Positions 1-9,166 of a stretch of 64,000 nucleotides of DNA are shown here, piece after piece. Location of the stretch: positions 96,738 to 160,737 of the forward strand of contig CAMJKP010000001.1 of assembly GCA_946406435.1 (NCBI GenBank). The letters are read 5' to 3'. The position numbers were made by a program, and so were the translations under genes. The notes beneath the pieces are model-generated. The model was not told the origin of the DNA and searched no databases. It worked only from the letters and a program-made list of their open reading frames with translations. Positions within the stretch are counted from its first letter, which is position 1, and each line of letters begins with the position of its first letter. Source of the DNA: an uncultured Prevotellaceae bacterium (GTDB lineage Bacteria > Bacteroidota > Bacteroidia > Bacteroidales > Bacteroidaceae).

Positions 1-208
1 CCATAAGCAAATCCACATCCGACAGATAGCCTTTGGGAAGATTCTCTATGGCAGTAAACGCAACTCCCGACAGTCCATGTTTTGCAGCCAACTTATAAGC
101 CTCTCTCCATTTTTTCGAGGAAAGATTCTCGTAAGCCAGAAAATCAATCTGCTTTCCAGATATAGCAGATTTCAGAAGTTCTATCAGGAGACGTTCGACT
201 ATGGTCAT
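1..208 (-). CDS. Partial gene, probable nucleotidyltransferase family protein (N-terminus only)
   Basis: Only the first 69 codons lie in the window; the gene runs off the left edge. From the ATG at 208 the minus strand reads MTIVERLLIELLKSAI and later WREAYKLAAKHGLSG, without stops. This resembles the N-terminus of the nucleotidyltransferase-like family (NTP_transf_5) often found beside Bacteroidales capsule genes, but the catalytic core is out of view, so the family call is tentative. The start is 5 nt past the stop of the preceding epimerase gene, so it is probably the next gene of the capsule operon. Confidence 0.5.
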   Translation of the reverse strand, partial: MTIVERLLIELLKSAISGKQIDFLAYENLSSKKWREAYKLAAKHGLSGVAFTAIENLPKGYLSDVDLLM

Positions 209-213
209 CAGTT

Positions 214-1089
214 CTAGCGCATTGTCTTCCTAGCCTCAACATCCTCAAGGCTATCCTTATAACTCACAACCTGATAATTGAATCCATACTGACTCATATC
301 CTGCTCATAATAAGAACTAGAGAACATTTTGCAGACAGGTTTGAGGAAGAAGCCACCCAACCATACAAATGGATTTAAGAGACCTGTAATCCAGACCTTC
401 TTATTGTTTTTATCTGCAAAATACCTTACTAATTCTACGGTATCAGCATATTCACTATTCTGTGGGAAGAATGTTCCGGACATATCGCGAAGAATGAGTT
501 GCTTCACAAATTCCGCCAAATTATCCACATGTAGCATAGAACGTTTGTTATGCCAAGCAGGAAACACAGGAACCTTTGTTGCGAGCCATGCCAGACGAGG
601 GAGATTACCCTTGTTGTTTGGTCCATATATCATTGGCGGACGGAGAATACATATTTTAAAAGTATCCGTCTCAAGTTCCTTTAATCCATTCTCTGCCTGC
701 AGTTTGCTGTCGCCATAGAAATCGTTTGGATTCGGAGTCGTGTTCTTTGTGACCACATCTCCCTTCAGACTTTTGCTGGCATGATATACAATCTTGGAAC
801 TCATATAGATATACTGCTTCACACCATGCTCTTTAGCCCATTTGGCAATTTCGATAGCAAGATCACGATTCACCTTATAGTACAGAGGAGCCATTTCGGG
901 CTTTGGATCTACATGCGCTATACCTGCAACATTAAAGACTACGTCATACTGGGAGAAATCGGCTTGTTTCCAAACGTCATTCATTGTATCGACAGTATCA
1001 ACAGAGAACTCCTCAGGAGTCTTCATCAACCATCGCTCTATATTCATGCCAACAAAACTATTGGCACCTGTGATCAAAACTTTTTTCAT
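214..1089 (-). CDS. NAD-dependent epimerase/dehydratase (extended SDR)
   Basis: This 291-aa protein is a sugar-nucleotide epimerase or dehydratase of the extended short-chain dehydrogenase family, expected to act in the cytosol on an NDP-sugar for the capsule. The N-terminus MKKVLITGANSFVG carries the glycine-rich Rossmann motif, NVAGIAHV follows near residue 55, the catalytic YxxxK is YGDSK near residue 125, and LRPPMIYGP near residue 150 is the usual substrate-side motif. Length is slightly short for UDP-glucose 4-epimerases (about 320-340), so the exact substrate cannot be named. It follows the acyltransferase gene with a 1-nt gap, consistent with one transcript. Confidence 0.85.
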   Translation of the reverse strand: MKKVLITGANSFVGMNIERWLMKTPEEFSVDTVDTMNDVWKQADFSQYDVVFNVAGIAHVDPKPEMAPLYYKVNRDLAIEIAKWAKEHGVKQYIYMSSKIVYHASKSLKGDVVTKNTTPNPNDFYGDSKLQAENGLKELETDTFKICILRPPMIYGPNNKGNLPRLAWLATKVPVFPAWHNKRSMLHVDNLAEFVKQLILRDMSGTFFPQNSEYADTVELVRYFADKNNKKVWITGLLNPFVWLGGFFLKPVCKMFSSSYYEQDMSQYGFNYQVVSYKDSLEDVEARKTMR

Positions 1090-1090
1090 T

Positions 1091-1675
1091 TTATTCTTCA
1101 GGTTCTCCTCCTGGGAAATATTTTACGACCTTAGCTGGACTGCCAAGAGCCAAACTCCATGCAGGAATATCTTTTGTCACCATGGAGTTGGCACCAACTA
1201 TAGCTCCTTCACCAACAGTAACTCCAGGCATTACTATACAACCAGTACCAATCGCACAATTCTTACATAGATGGATTTTTCCATATTTATAAGGCTGCAT
1301 ACCATAGATTTCGCCAACCTTATAATTGGATAAATCCTTCTTATGACAAAGCAATCTGCAATCACCAGCAATATGCACACCATCTTCTATTTCGATAAGA
1401 TCCGAATGATTCAAATCTACACGAACATAATCACCAATAAACACGTCCTTACCGACCTTAGCACCAAGTTTACGCAAGGTTGCAGGACGCAATTTTCTCG
1501 GATTAAAAGGCTCTAATATAGCCCAATTCATGGAATTGATTATAAGGCGATGATACCAATTGGTGAAAAACTGCTTAATCACTTTCCACAGACTCACATC
1601 GCCATAATCCTCAACAGGATACTTGAAACCAAGAAGGCAAAGTAATTTGTATGTTAAAGTCGTTTTCTGCTCCAT
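1091..1675 (-). CDS. Hexapeptide-repeat acyltransferase
   Basis: A 194-aa left-handed beta-helix acyltransferase that probably O-acetylates a capsule sugar. The middle and C-terminal thirds contain hexapeptide repeats (IEIEDGVHIAGDCRLL, then CAIGTGCIVMPGVTVGEGAI) followed by the typical ending IPAWSLALGSPAKVVK. The N-terminal 60 residues (LLCLLGFKYP, WYHRLIINSMNW) match the amphipathic leader seen in WcaF/NodL-like acetyltransferases of polysaccharide loci. It lies between the epimerase and the PssE-like gene in the same orientation. The acyl donor is presumed to be acetyl-CoA; the acceptor is unknown. Confidence 0.85.
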   Translation of the reverse strand: MEQKTTLTYKLLCLLGFKYPVEDYGDVSLWKVIKQFFTNWYHRLIINSMNWAILEPFNPRKLRPATLRKLGAKVGKDVFIGDYVRVDLNHSDLIEIEDGVHIAGDCRLLCHKKDLSNYKVGEIYGMQPYKYGKIHLCKNCAIGTGCIVMPGVTVGEGAIVGANSMVTKDIPAWSLALGSPAKVVKYFPGGEPEE

Positions 1676-1769
1676 ATTAATTTATTCTTCATAATAGTCC
1701 ATTTTCGCGAATGAATCACAAACTAATACTTGATGATAAGGAATGTTCCAAATAGCGACCAAACCTATC

Positions 1770-2243
1770 TCATTTCAGCCACTCATCAATTTGTTTGCCA
1801 ATCTCCTGAGGCAGAGTGCATTCGAAATCGCAAGGGCGAGGGGAGAAAGTATCAAGTTGCTTCCATACATCGATAATGGAGTTGGTGCCGTCAAGAATGT
1901 ATCCCTCACCAGCAAGTTTGCGTACAATCTCAGTCTGATGATCATTAACCATCTCTCCATATTTGGCCAATCGGGCAACAGCAATGACCTTCTTCCCTTT
2001 CTTGATGGAACTGAACAAAGCTCCTGTTCCTGCATGAGCAATGATTACATCCGCATTAGATACATATTCCTCATATTGATCAACAGGCACAAAAGGGATA
2101 CATTTTACATTTTGTGGAATATATTGTGTGTGCCCGGTTTGCGCTATAACATCTTTAATTCCATACTCTCGCACCAGATCCTCCACCATCTTCATCAGCC
2201 TGCTAAAATCTTTCGCTTGAGTACCCAAAGTTATAAAAATCAT
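1770..2243 (-). CDS. PssE/EpsF-like glycosyltransferase catalytic subunit (Alg13-type)
   Basis: A 157-aa protein matching the C-terminal half of family-28 glycosyltransferases (Alg13, PssE). The N-terminus MIFITLGTQ and the stretch DVIIAHAGTGALFSSIKKGK near residue 68 correspond to the nucleotide-sugar binding HxGxG region. Such proteins act with a separate membrane-anchoring partner of the Alg14/PssD type, and that partner is encoded immediately upstream with a 4-nt ATGA overlap. The pair should add one hexose to the undecaprenyl-linked repeat unit on the cytoplasmic face. Donor sugar cannot be read from sequence. Confidence 0.85.
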   Translation of the reverse strand: MIFITLGTQAKDFSRLMKMVEDLVREYGIKDVIAQTGHTQYIPQNVKCIPFVPVDQYEEYVSNADVIIAHAGTGALFSSIKKGKKVIAVARLAKYGEMVNDHQTEIVRKLAGEGYILDGTNSIIDVWKQLDTFSPRPCDFECTLPQEIGKQIDEWLK

Positions 2244-2764
2244 ATCAGCGGTCCATAATATTCAGCCTGCGGATATATTTTTAGCATCTCAGGCCATTGT
2301 ACATATATTTTATCAGAAAAACGTTCAACCAATATACCCGTCATTGTTTTCTGATACACCTTGGCATTTGACTCAATAAATATAGTCTTTGCCCCATGCA
2401 TTTTACCACACAAGAATAATGGTACAGCAATATAACTACCTGTACTAACTATTACCGCAGGTTTCCATCTGGCACATATCTTCCAACATTCTCTGAACAT
2501 CTTGAGATAACTAATAGATGCCGCCAGTCGACTTTGCCGTTTTGATGTTCCTGCACGTTTTTCTCTGCTCTTCACCATTGCAACACTATATTCTATAGCT
2601 TTAAAACACGTCAGAACAGGTTTGTCTTTAGTCGCATTGAGATTATCTGTAACAAGGACACTTTGATATCTGTTGAAAAGAGATCTAAGTCCCATCAATT
2701 CAACATAGTGCCCCCCCTGACTACCAGCAAACATGACAACTTTATTTCCTTTCGTGGCCATCAT
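2240..2764 (-). CDS. PssD/EpsE-like glycosyltransferase accessory subunit (Alg14-type)
   Basis: This 174-aa protein resembles Alg14/PssD, the acceptor-binding and membrane-recruiting half of a split GT28 enzyme. Diagnostic stretches are VVMFAGSQGGHYVELMGL near the N-terminus (the GSxGGH motif) and VIVSTGSYIAVPLFLCGK near residue 108. It starts inside the end of the preceding GT4 gene (4-nt overlap) and overlaps the PssE-like gene by 4 nt, so the three are translationally coupled. A strongly hydrophobic N-terminal anchor is not obvious, so membrane attachment may be peripheral. Confidence 0.82.
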   Translation of the reverse strand: MMATKGNKVVMFAGSQGGHYVELMGLRSLFNRYQSVLVTDNLNATKDKPVLTCFKAIEYSVAMVKSREKRAGTSKRQSRLAASISYLKMFRECWKICARWKPAVIVSTGSYIAVPLFLCGKMHGAKTIFIESNAKVYQKTMTGILVERFSDKIYVQWPEMLKIYPQAEYYGPLI

Positions 2765-3849
2765 CTATTAAATAGAGGAGTTACATAATCAATCAACTTT
2801 TTGCTGACAATAGATTGTGTATAGTTATTTATGACTCTATTATAGCAGAAGGTTGAATAGGTACCCCATTTACCTTCACGTTCAATTTTTTCTATTATTG
2901 ACATATAAGTCTGAGGCAATAGATCATCAGCAACCAAATCAATATTGCCACATATTGACTCATTAAATCCAGCTTTACTAACAATAGGGACGACTCCACA
3001 TCCCATTGCTTCTGTCAAAGAATTAGAATGTCCTTCATTAGCTTCTGATGAAGGAAATATATAGTAATGACTCCTATGAAGTATCTCAGCAATAAACGGG
3101 AAAGGCTTTCTTCCATGGAATGTAACTATATCTTCCATTTTTTCATCAGAAACCACATTATTTAGTTCTTTCTGATATTCAGCACTACATCCCCCTATAA
3201 TATCCAAAACCACATCATATCCTTTTTGCTTCATTAAGGATGCGACCTTAATTACCACATCTACGTTCTTTTCAGGAACAACTCGACCAAAATATAACAG
3301 TTTAATTTGTTTTCCTCTTTCCAAATTATTCGATAGAACATACTCATCCATTATATAGTTAGGATAATAGCTCCTCTCGATTCCGAAAGTGCTCTTTATC
3401 ATATCTACATATTCTAATCCCTGACAAAGCACGACATCAGAAGTACGCAACAAATATGACAACTTCTTTCGATAGGATTCGTCGCCTTCATTATAAGATA
3501 TGACCATCGACCCATTTCTTGGTTCATAAATCACTTTATGCCCCATCATTTTTGACATCATTACGAGCAATTTCTCCTGGCCTACTGTTCTATGATAGAA
3601 ACCTACCACATGAACGATAGCAGTAGGATGGCAAAGTAACAAAAGAAACAGTTTAATTGGAGCTAACAACATCCCTGCTATATATTTTACTATGCCACCT
3701 TTAGATACAGGTCGGTTCAAATGAATTACTTTTATCCCTGCATCCTCATATATCTTCATGGTCTTAAGACATCCTGCCTCTGCACCTCCAATGCGCTCGG
3801 GTGGAGTGTCTTTGCCTATAGGAGCATAAAAGATTATTTCTTTTTTCAT
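2761..3849 (-). CDS. Glycosyltransferase family 4
   Basis: A 362-aa GT-B fold retaining glycosyltransferase for capsule repeat-unit assembly. The donor-binding C-terminal domain shows LLYFGRVVPEKNVDVV near residue 184 and the EX7E motif in ANEGHSNSLTEAMGCG near residue 270. The N-terminal domain has RIGGAEAGCLKTMKIY, the usual acceptor-side loop. A hydrophobic stretch (IKLFLLLLCHPTAIVHVVGF, residues about 65-85) may help membrane association. It is 7 nt downstream of the pyruvyl transferase gene. Confidence 0.88.
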   Translation of the reverse strand: MKKEIIFYAPIGKDTPPERIGGAEAGCLKTMKIYEDAGIKVIHLNRPVSKGGIVKYIAGMLLAPIKLFLLLLCHPTAIVHVVGFYHRTVGQEKLLVMMSKMMGHKVIYEPRNGSMVISYNEGDESYRKKLSYLLRTSDVVLCQGLEYVDMIKSTFGIERSYYPNYIMDEYVLSNNLERGKQIKLLYFGRVVPEKNVDVVIKVASLMKQKGYDVVLDIIGGCSAEYQKELNNVVSDEKMEDIVTFHGRKPFPFIAEILHRSHYYIFPSSEANEGHSNSLTEAMGCGVVPIVSKAGFNESICGNIDLVADDLLPQTYMSIIEKIEREGKWGTYSTFCYNRVINNYTQSIVSKKLIDYVTPLFNR

Positions 3850-3856
3850 TTCTATT

Positions 3857-5008
3857 TTATTCTAATGCACTCTTAAGGAACTCTATACTACTATTTCTCA
3901 AGTTCTCAAGATTCTTATCAACAGAATCCCAATCAATAACAGAATCTATACCATTTAAGCCACCAACATTGTATAAATGCTGAGAATTACTTCCTAAAAC
4001 AGCGATAAGAGAATCTATACGGGAATTCTTTGCGTTCTTACCTGTTGTACCACGATAGAATGTAAGGAATTGCTTATGGAATATATGGGAAAATACTGTA
4101 CAATGGAATGAGTCTGTAACCACATAAGTAGCATCCTTGATATACTTAACGAAATCATTCGGATCAACTTCATAAGGTGCCTCATCCCCATAGGTTTCGT
4201 CTATTTCGCGATATTTCTCAAGATGACGAATGCAGACAATCTTCAAGCCTTTCTGTTTTGCTAATTCGGAAGCTTTTCTTCTTGCATCTTCATTCTCCGA
4301 TATCAAATAGCAGAACATATATGGTTCTGTCTCATGTGGTCGAGCATCCTTTATTTCCTCCTCCCATTCCTCACGTGTAAGCAGCAATGTTGGATCTGCA
4401 ACAACCTGTGCCGTTTTGTGAGACAATGAATCCACAATCTCTTTGCCTCTCTGCTCGCGTACACCTATTTTAAAGAATCGATCCAGATAAGCTCCGGTTG
4501 CCTTCTTTTGAAAGTTCGGAATCTCCTGTACTCCAAAACTACTTGCGTAAGCAACCTTACGAACATTATCATCTACAAAAAGAAGGTTGAAGAACTTGGT
4601 AGGTAGCCCAGTAGGTAGCCACACCTGATCGCTACCTACAACAACAGCGTCATAGTTCTTAGAGCCAGAAGTCAAAGCCTTATAGCCATCGTAGTCATGG
4701 AAATAAGGCAATAGTTTCTTTGCTTTGTACTCATCTACTGCCTTAGTTCGTAATTCAAGATTCTGTACATAGTCAGATGACTTATCTGCTTTTTTCTTTG
4801 GTGTTCCCTTTCCATACAGCCCACAACGATAGGCATTTATGACCCAGAGGACTTTCTCTAAGAATGAGTAATGCTTAATATAATTAATAACTTCTATATC
4901 AAATCCAAGTTGCTGAATCTTTTTCAGCATTGCATACCCCTGTAAAGATGTACCATAGTTATTATGACCTTTACGATATGCTATTACGCAACCTATTTTC
5001 GATGGCAT
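3857..5008 (-). CDS. Polysaccharide pyruvyl transferase family protein
   Basis: This 383-aa protein belongs to the CsaB/WcaK-type polysaccharide pyruvyl transferases, which ketalise sugars with pyruvate from phosphoenolpyruvate. Family marks are NNYGTSLQGYAMLKKIQQLG near the N-terminus, AVVVGSDQVWLPT near residue 125, and TDSFHCTVFSHIF near residue 290. It follows the GH26 gene by 9 nt. Pyruvylation would add negative charge to the capsule. The alternative, a GT-like role, has been proposed for some family members. Confidence 0.85.
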   Translation of the reverse strand: MPSKIGCVIAYRKGHNNYGTSLQGYAMLKKIQQLGFDIEVINYIKHYSFLEKVLWVINAYRCGLYGKGTPKKKADKSSDYVQNLELRTKAVDEYKAKKLLPYFHDYDGYKALTSGSKNYDAVVVGSDQVWLPTGLPTKFFNLLFVDDNVRKVAYASSFGVQEIPNFQKKATGAYLDRFFKIGVREQRGKEIVDSLSHKTAQVVADPTLLLTREEWEEEIKDARPHETEPYMFCYLISENEDARRKASELAKQKGLKIVCIRHLEKYREIDETYGDEAPYEVDPNDFVKYIKDATYVVTDSFHCTVFSHIFHKQFLTFYRGTTGKNAKNSRIDSLIAVLGSNSQHLYNVGGLNGIDSVIDWDSVDKNLENLRNSSIEFLKSALE

Positions 5009-5017
5009 TTTAGTTTC

Positions 5018-6163
5018 TTATTTTATTATATATGGTTGATTAAGAAATTGTTTCCTATCCTCATATTGTGATTGATGATTGAACTCTCCAACACCCCATA
5101 TTTGAACAATTCCCAACCTTACCTGCTTATCTAATAGAATTTTTGACAGATAATTCTTAAAGAAAACATTATTTGTTTTCTTACAAGTATTGGCCGTTTC
5201 AAATATCCCCGCTATTTTTTTATGTCTTTCTGCGACAGAGGACACTATTCTTGCCTTTTCTCTTGATTTCGCAAACTTATACGGATCTGACAACTTATAG
5301 TCATCATATCCAATAATGTCAACATAGTCATCTCCAGGATATCTTAACATAAACTCCTGTTCTGTGTTCCAATCTCGGTTTGGACAATATGCCCAGACTA
5401 TTTGTGACTTTGGAGCATATTTCTTTATTAACTTTTCTGTATATATAAAGAATTTTTTATAGTCGCTTACAGAAACCATACCACTTCCCCACCATTGCCA
5501 TGAATTTTCACATTCATGCCATAATCTGAAAATAATAGGAATTGGTTTCCCGTTATCATCTACAAATTCATTTATTATACTTGCAACTTCCTTACATTGA
5601 TCAATGAACCATTTTCTCGGATTTGGATAAGACACATTATTCGTATGGTCGTCTTTATAACGCCCCATACCACAACGCTCACCTTTATTGTTTAGTATTT
5701 CATTTATTACGTATACATGTTTCTTTGGATAATTAATACCTTTACGTTTGGTATGAAACCGACAACCCATAGACACGCCAAAATCTGATGTCACATACGG
5801 GTTCTCCAAATGCCAGGAGAATGAAGGTATTGCCCTCCTTTCACGCCATTGTTTTTTAACAATAGCGATAATATTATTCCTCATCTTTGATTTATACGAA
5901 GGACGAAAGTATGTGCCTGTAGAATAATAGAAATCTAATCCGTATATATACAAAGATTCACCTGTTTGTTTCTTGAATTTCGAACTAAAGATATCTTTCT
6001 CCCTTACATTGTATAAATGGTATTGACTAAAATAGGTTTTTCCTTTAGATTGAGCCAAAAGCAGATTTCTTTTTACAGAATTAGCATCAGTCCAATTATT
6101 CCATTGTGCAAATGAAACGACATTAGTAATGACAAACAAAAACAGCAGGAATGCTTTTTTCAT
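5018..6163 (-). CDS. Secreted glycoside hydrolase family 26-like protein
   Basis: The start chosen is the ATG at 6163, giving 381 aa beginning MKKAFLLFLFVITNVVSFAQ, a clean signal peptide. An upstream in-frame ATG at 6208 would bury the signal and lies inside the previous gene. The ATG overlaps the previous stop as TAATG. The GH26 acid/base signature is visible as FRLWHECENSWQWWG near residue 215, and GIFETANT near residue 325 is a candidate nucleophile region. GH26 enzymes cleave beta-mannan and related glycans. Inside an assembly locus it more likely trims or releases the exported polysaccharide than digests food; that is inference. Confidence 0.8.
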   Translation of the reverse strand: MKKAFLLFLFVITNVVSFAQWNNWTDANSVKRNLLLAQSKGKTYFSQYHLYNVREKDIFSSKFKKQTGESLYIYGLDFYYSTGTYFRPSYKSKMRNNIIAIVKKQWRERRAIPSFSWHLENPYVTSDFGVSMGCRFHTKRKGINYPKKHVYVINEILNNKGERCGMGRYKDDHTNNVSYPNPRKWFIDQCKEVASIINEFVDDNGKPIPIIFRLWHECENSWQWWGSGMVSVSDYKKFFIYTEKLIKKYAPKSQIVWAYCPNRDWNTEQEFMLRYPGDDYVDIIGYDDYKLSDPYKFAKSREKARIVSSVAERHKKIAGIFETANTCKKTNNVFFKNYLSKILLDKQVRLGIVQIWGVGEFNHQSQYEDRKQFLNQPYIIK

Positions 6164-7497
6164 TAATGAATATTTACTTTGGATTTCAATTTTGTAACAA
6201 TAGGCCATAGTAATTTATGCCGTCCGAGAAACTGCTGAAACCTATTCTGTGTATAATCAAGCCAATCATGAAGCGTAGGATGACGGAGGTAGTCCACATC
6301 ATATTCTGGAGTCACTTGTCCCATTTTCTTGCAAATATTCACAAAAGCGCCATTCCTGCCTTTTTTCTTTAATGACATCTTTTGCGAATCGGATATGGTC
6401 TGGAAAGATATCTCGTCAAGCTTCACTGCACCATCATTCTCGCACTCCATCAACAAGTCAAGCCATATCTGCTTCTTGACAATAAGGGAATTTACACCTA
6501 TCTTATCGTCAGAATAAGGTTTAATATGTATATCGCCAAAGCATATATCGCCAAGTTCACCATAATGATCAATACACAAAAGACATCTACGAGGAACAAA
6601 GAAACTTCTGAGCGGATGATAGTAACTCTGAAAATGTTCTTTATATACACGTTCTTCGTTATAAAGAATACTTTCTGAGTTGCTATTCAAAACTCTAATA
6701 GTGTCTCCCTTTTCTTTAGGCATCTTGACCTTCATACTTCCTAAACAGCCATCATCACGATATTGGAAATATGTAATATCCTTCTGTGAGATTCCTCGTT
6801 CCTTAAATACGTGTTCTGTCAGATAGAAAGTACGACCACATGAGCAATAAATCGCAAACAGACCGAAAATCTTATCGCGAAGTTTTTTATCAATTGCCAT
6901 CAACTTCCGCATGCCTTGGATATGACAAGGCAATCCCACCACCACATAGCGAGAGCCACTAGCATTCTTAATATCATGAGCAGCACGATTTAACGTTACC
7001 GGTGAATACTTGCTGCTTCTTGCAGATATTATCTCCTCTGGAGTGGTTGCAAGGAAACTTGTTGCCAGTAGAGGATCCCCTGCATCAAATCTGGTAACTA
7101 TAGCGCCGTCAATCTTTTTGTTCTCCAAAAGCCAGATTAAGAACTGACTAACCATCCCCCCACTGGCACTATGATATCGAATGTCGTAATTGTAGCTATA
7201 ACCTGTATAACATTTCAAGTAAGGACCACACATCTTATCATGTTTCATGTCCTTATCAACAAATAGTTCCTTGGCCATCTGCACCAGATTCACGCCCACA
7301 CCAGGACATGCATCATAGCATCGATGGCAACCTCTGGAGTTGTTACATTGAGTACTATCTATTGAAGGTAAGAAACGACCATTTTTAACAATGGTCGTTA
7401 TCGCCTCGCTCGGGCATGCTCCTTCACAGATACCACAACCAGTACACAGGTCATGTTTGAGAGTATAATTTATGTTTGGAGTATGCATTCTATTCAA
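6163..7497 (-). CDS. Coenzyme F420 hydrogenase/dehydrogenase beta-subunit family protein, 2x[4Fe-4S]
   Basis: This 444-aa protein has an N-terminal ferredoxin domain with CTGCGICEGACPSEAI (residues about 18-33) and a degenerate second cluster region CHRCYDACPGVG, followed by the FrhB/FdhB domains (SASGGMVSQFL near residue 108, GLPCHIQGMRKL near 200, GELGDICFGDIH near 310). Homologues are common beside pyruvyl transferase genes in capsule loci, where the redox substrate is not known. The start could be the first ATG (8-nt overlap with the upstream GT4 gene) or Met4, which removes the overlap. Confidence 0.85.
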   Translation of the reverse strand: MNRMHTPNINYTLKHDLCTGCGICEGACPSEAITTIVKNGRFLPSIDSTQCNNSRGCHRCYDACPGVGVNLVQMAKELFVDKDMKHDKMCGPYLKCYTGYSYNYDIRYHSASGGMVSQFLIWLLENKKIDGAIVTRFDAGDPLLATSFLATTPEEIISARSSKYSPVTLNRAAHDIKNASGSRYVVVGLPCHIQGMRKLMAIDKKLRDKIFGLFAIYCSCGRTFYLTEHVFKERGISQKDITYFQYRDDGCLGSMKVKMPKEKGDTIRVLNSNSESILYNEERVYKEHFQSYYHPLRSFFVPRRCLLCIDHYGELGDICFGDIHIKPYSDDKIGVNSLIVKKQIWLDLLMECENDGAVKLDEISFQTISDSQKMSLKKKGRNGAFVNICKKMGQVTPEYDVDYLRHPTLHDWLDYTQNRFQQFLGRHKLLWPIVTKLKSKVNIH

Positions 7498-8545
7498 AAA
7501 GTCGAATAAAGTCTTCTGCTTTTGAAGACTTATAAATCATTGTGAAGTTTTTGAGTTCCAACGCTTTTACCATAGCATTTGCAAGTTCCTCATGGTCATC
7601 AACGTTTACAGTATATCCATTATAACCATCTTTCACCATTCTTTTAATAATAGGAAGACACAAAGTACTTACTACAGGTTTACCTATATACATTGCTTCA
7701 ATCAATGAATTTGGCAAGCCTTCCACACGTGATGGGAGCACAAAACAATCAGCATTAGCAATCCATTTATGAGGATTCTTTTGCAAACCAACAAAATGTA
7801 CTTTTTCGCTAAGATTGTGTGAATTAACGTATTTGATTAATGAATTATAGTATTCATCACTTTCATTTATCTTACCTAACAGATACAGATGTGCATTGTT
7901 GATTTTCTGGGAGACCTTGTTGAAAGCACGCAGGATGACATCAAAACCTTTTGTATATATTATTCGTCCCATCCAGACATACCTAACTTCATTATCAGTC
8001 ATGTATGGAGATTGCTCAACCTTGTTCTTGTCAATAGTAGCGTAATCAGGGATATTATGAAGCGTTACCATATTATCCTTGCATTGCGGGATTTCCTTAA
8101 TGTAGTCAGCATACATATCCTCTTGCTGCATAATCACCTTATATGCCTTAGGATAAGTCAACTTCATCAAAAACTGGTAAAATCGAGAGAAAAAAGCCCA
8201 ATTATTATTGCTTCTAACAATAGGTCTAATTCCTGCTATTTTACCAGCGACAATAACTCTCACATTTATCGGAGCCAATGAACTAAAAATATAATCAGCG
8301 TGTTCTTTTTTGATAATCCACAATAGTTTTATGGTCAAAAAGTCCCACGAATTCCTGATTTTCAAATGTATCACCCTCGCATTTTCTGGAAAGAAATTTG
8401 CAATCTCCTGAACCTGCTGGTCAATCACTACATAGCATATATCATATTTTTCTGGATCTAACAGTTTTGATATGGTAATTACCATTTTAGAAGCTCCACC
8501 GACACGCCCCATGGTACAGAAAAGAACCTTCTTTTTATGACTCAT
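7490..8545 (-). CDS. Glycosyltransferase family 4
   Basis: A 351-aa GT4 enzyme. It opens with KKVLFCTMGRVGGASKMV (acceptor-side glycine loop), has the donor-domain start YVWMGRIIYTKGFDVILRAF near residue 190 and the EX7E motif in RVEGLPNSLIEAMYIGKP near residue 275. It overlaps the upstream acyltransferase gene by 11 nt. It is closely similar in layout to the GT4 encoded at 9167-10228 (both have a GG[AS] loop, an IFSSLA motif and a matching HFVGLQKNPHKW/FFVGLQNNPYKY segment), so the two may have arisen by duplication. Confidence 0.88.
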   Translation of the reverse strand: MSHKKKVLFCTMGRVGGASKMVITISKLLDPEKYDICYVVIDQQVQEIANFFPENARVIHLKIRNSWDFLTIKLLWIIKKEHADYIFSSLAPINVRVIVAGKIAGIRPIVRSNNNWAFFSRFYQFLMKLTYPKAYKVIMQQEDMYADYIKEIPQCKDNMVTLHNIPDYATIDKNKVEQSPYMTDNEVRYVWMGRIIYTKGFDVILRAFNKVSQKINNAHLYLLGKINESDEYYNSLIKYVNSHNLSEKVHFVGLQKNPHKWIANADCFVLPSRVEGLPNSLIEAMYIGKPVVSTLCLPIIKRMVKDGYNGYTVNVDDHEELANAMVKALELKNFTMIYKSSKAEDFIRLFE

Positions 8546-9077
8546 AAATCATTTCCTTTTTCTTTATAAAAGCATTATCAGGTAATTTTTCAAGCACCTT
8601 TCTTTTTTCTTCTTTACTCTGGCCTTTTGTGTGAGTGTTATATTTTATATTCCTTTTAATATAATCATCTATAGTACATATAATTCTAGCGGGATTACCA
8701 CCAACTACGACTCCTGAAGGCACAGACTTTGTAACAACAGAACTACTGGCTATAAGAACATTGTCTTCAATTGTAACACCTGGCATTATTTGGGAAGAAG
8801 CGCCTATATAAACATGGTTACCAATACTTATTTTTCCAAACGAGTAAAAATCTGGATATTTCTGTCTCATCATACGTCCACCACCATGAGTATACAACTT
8901 TACGCCCTCTGTAATTGCGCAATCATTCCCTATGGTTATTAGATAAGCTTCACTAGGCCAATGATGCTTATCGGCAATAAATGTGTTATTGCCTAGTTTT
9001 ACGCCAACATATCTAGCAGACTTAACTGGAGATAGATATAGCCTTATTATCTTTTGTAAGACATTTTTGATAGTCAT
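8535..9077 (-). CDS. Hexapeptide-repeat acyltransferase
   Basis: A 180-aa left-handed beta-helix transferase, probably an acetyltransferase. Residues 25-125 contain hexapeptide turns (KLGNNTFIADKHHW, ITIGNDCAITEGVKLY, ISIGNHVYIGASSQIMPGV, TIEDNVLIASSSVVTKSV), ending with VVGGNPARIICTIDDYI. The lysine-rich C-terminal tail (KGQSKEEKRKVLEKL) is outside the helix. Its 3' end overlaps the next GT4 gene. The acceptor sugar is unknown. Confidence 0.85.
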   Translation of the reverse strand: MTIKNVLQKIIRLYLSPVKSARYVGVKLGNNTFIADKHHWPSEAYLITIGNDCAITEGVKLYTHGGGRMMRQKYPDFYSFGKISIGNHVYIGASSQIMPGVTIEDNVLIASSSVVTKSVPSGVVVGGNPARIICTIDDYIKRNIKYNTHTKGQSKEEKRKVLEKLPDNAFIKKKEMIYES

Positions 9078-9166
9078 GTTAATGAATTGCTAACGACTTA
9101 TAGGTTTCAACAATCAGTTTTCCTCAATCTTTCTTTATCGCAACAATCAACAACAATTGCATCACA

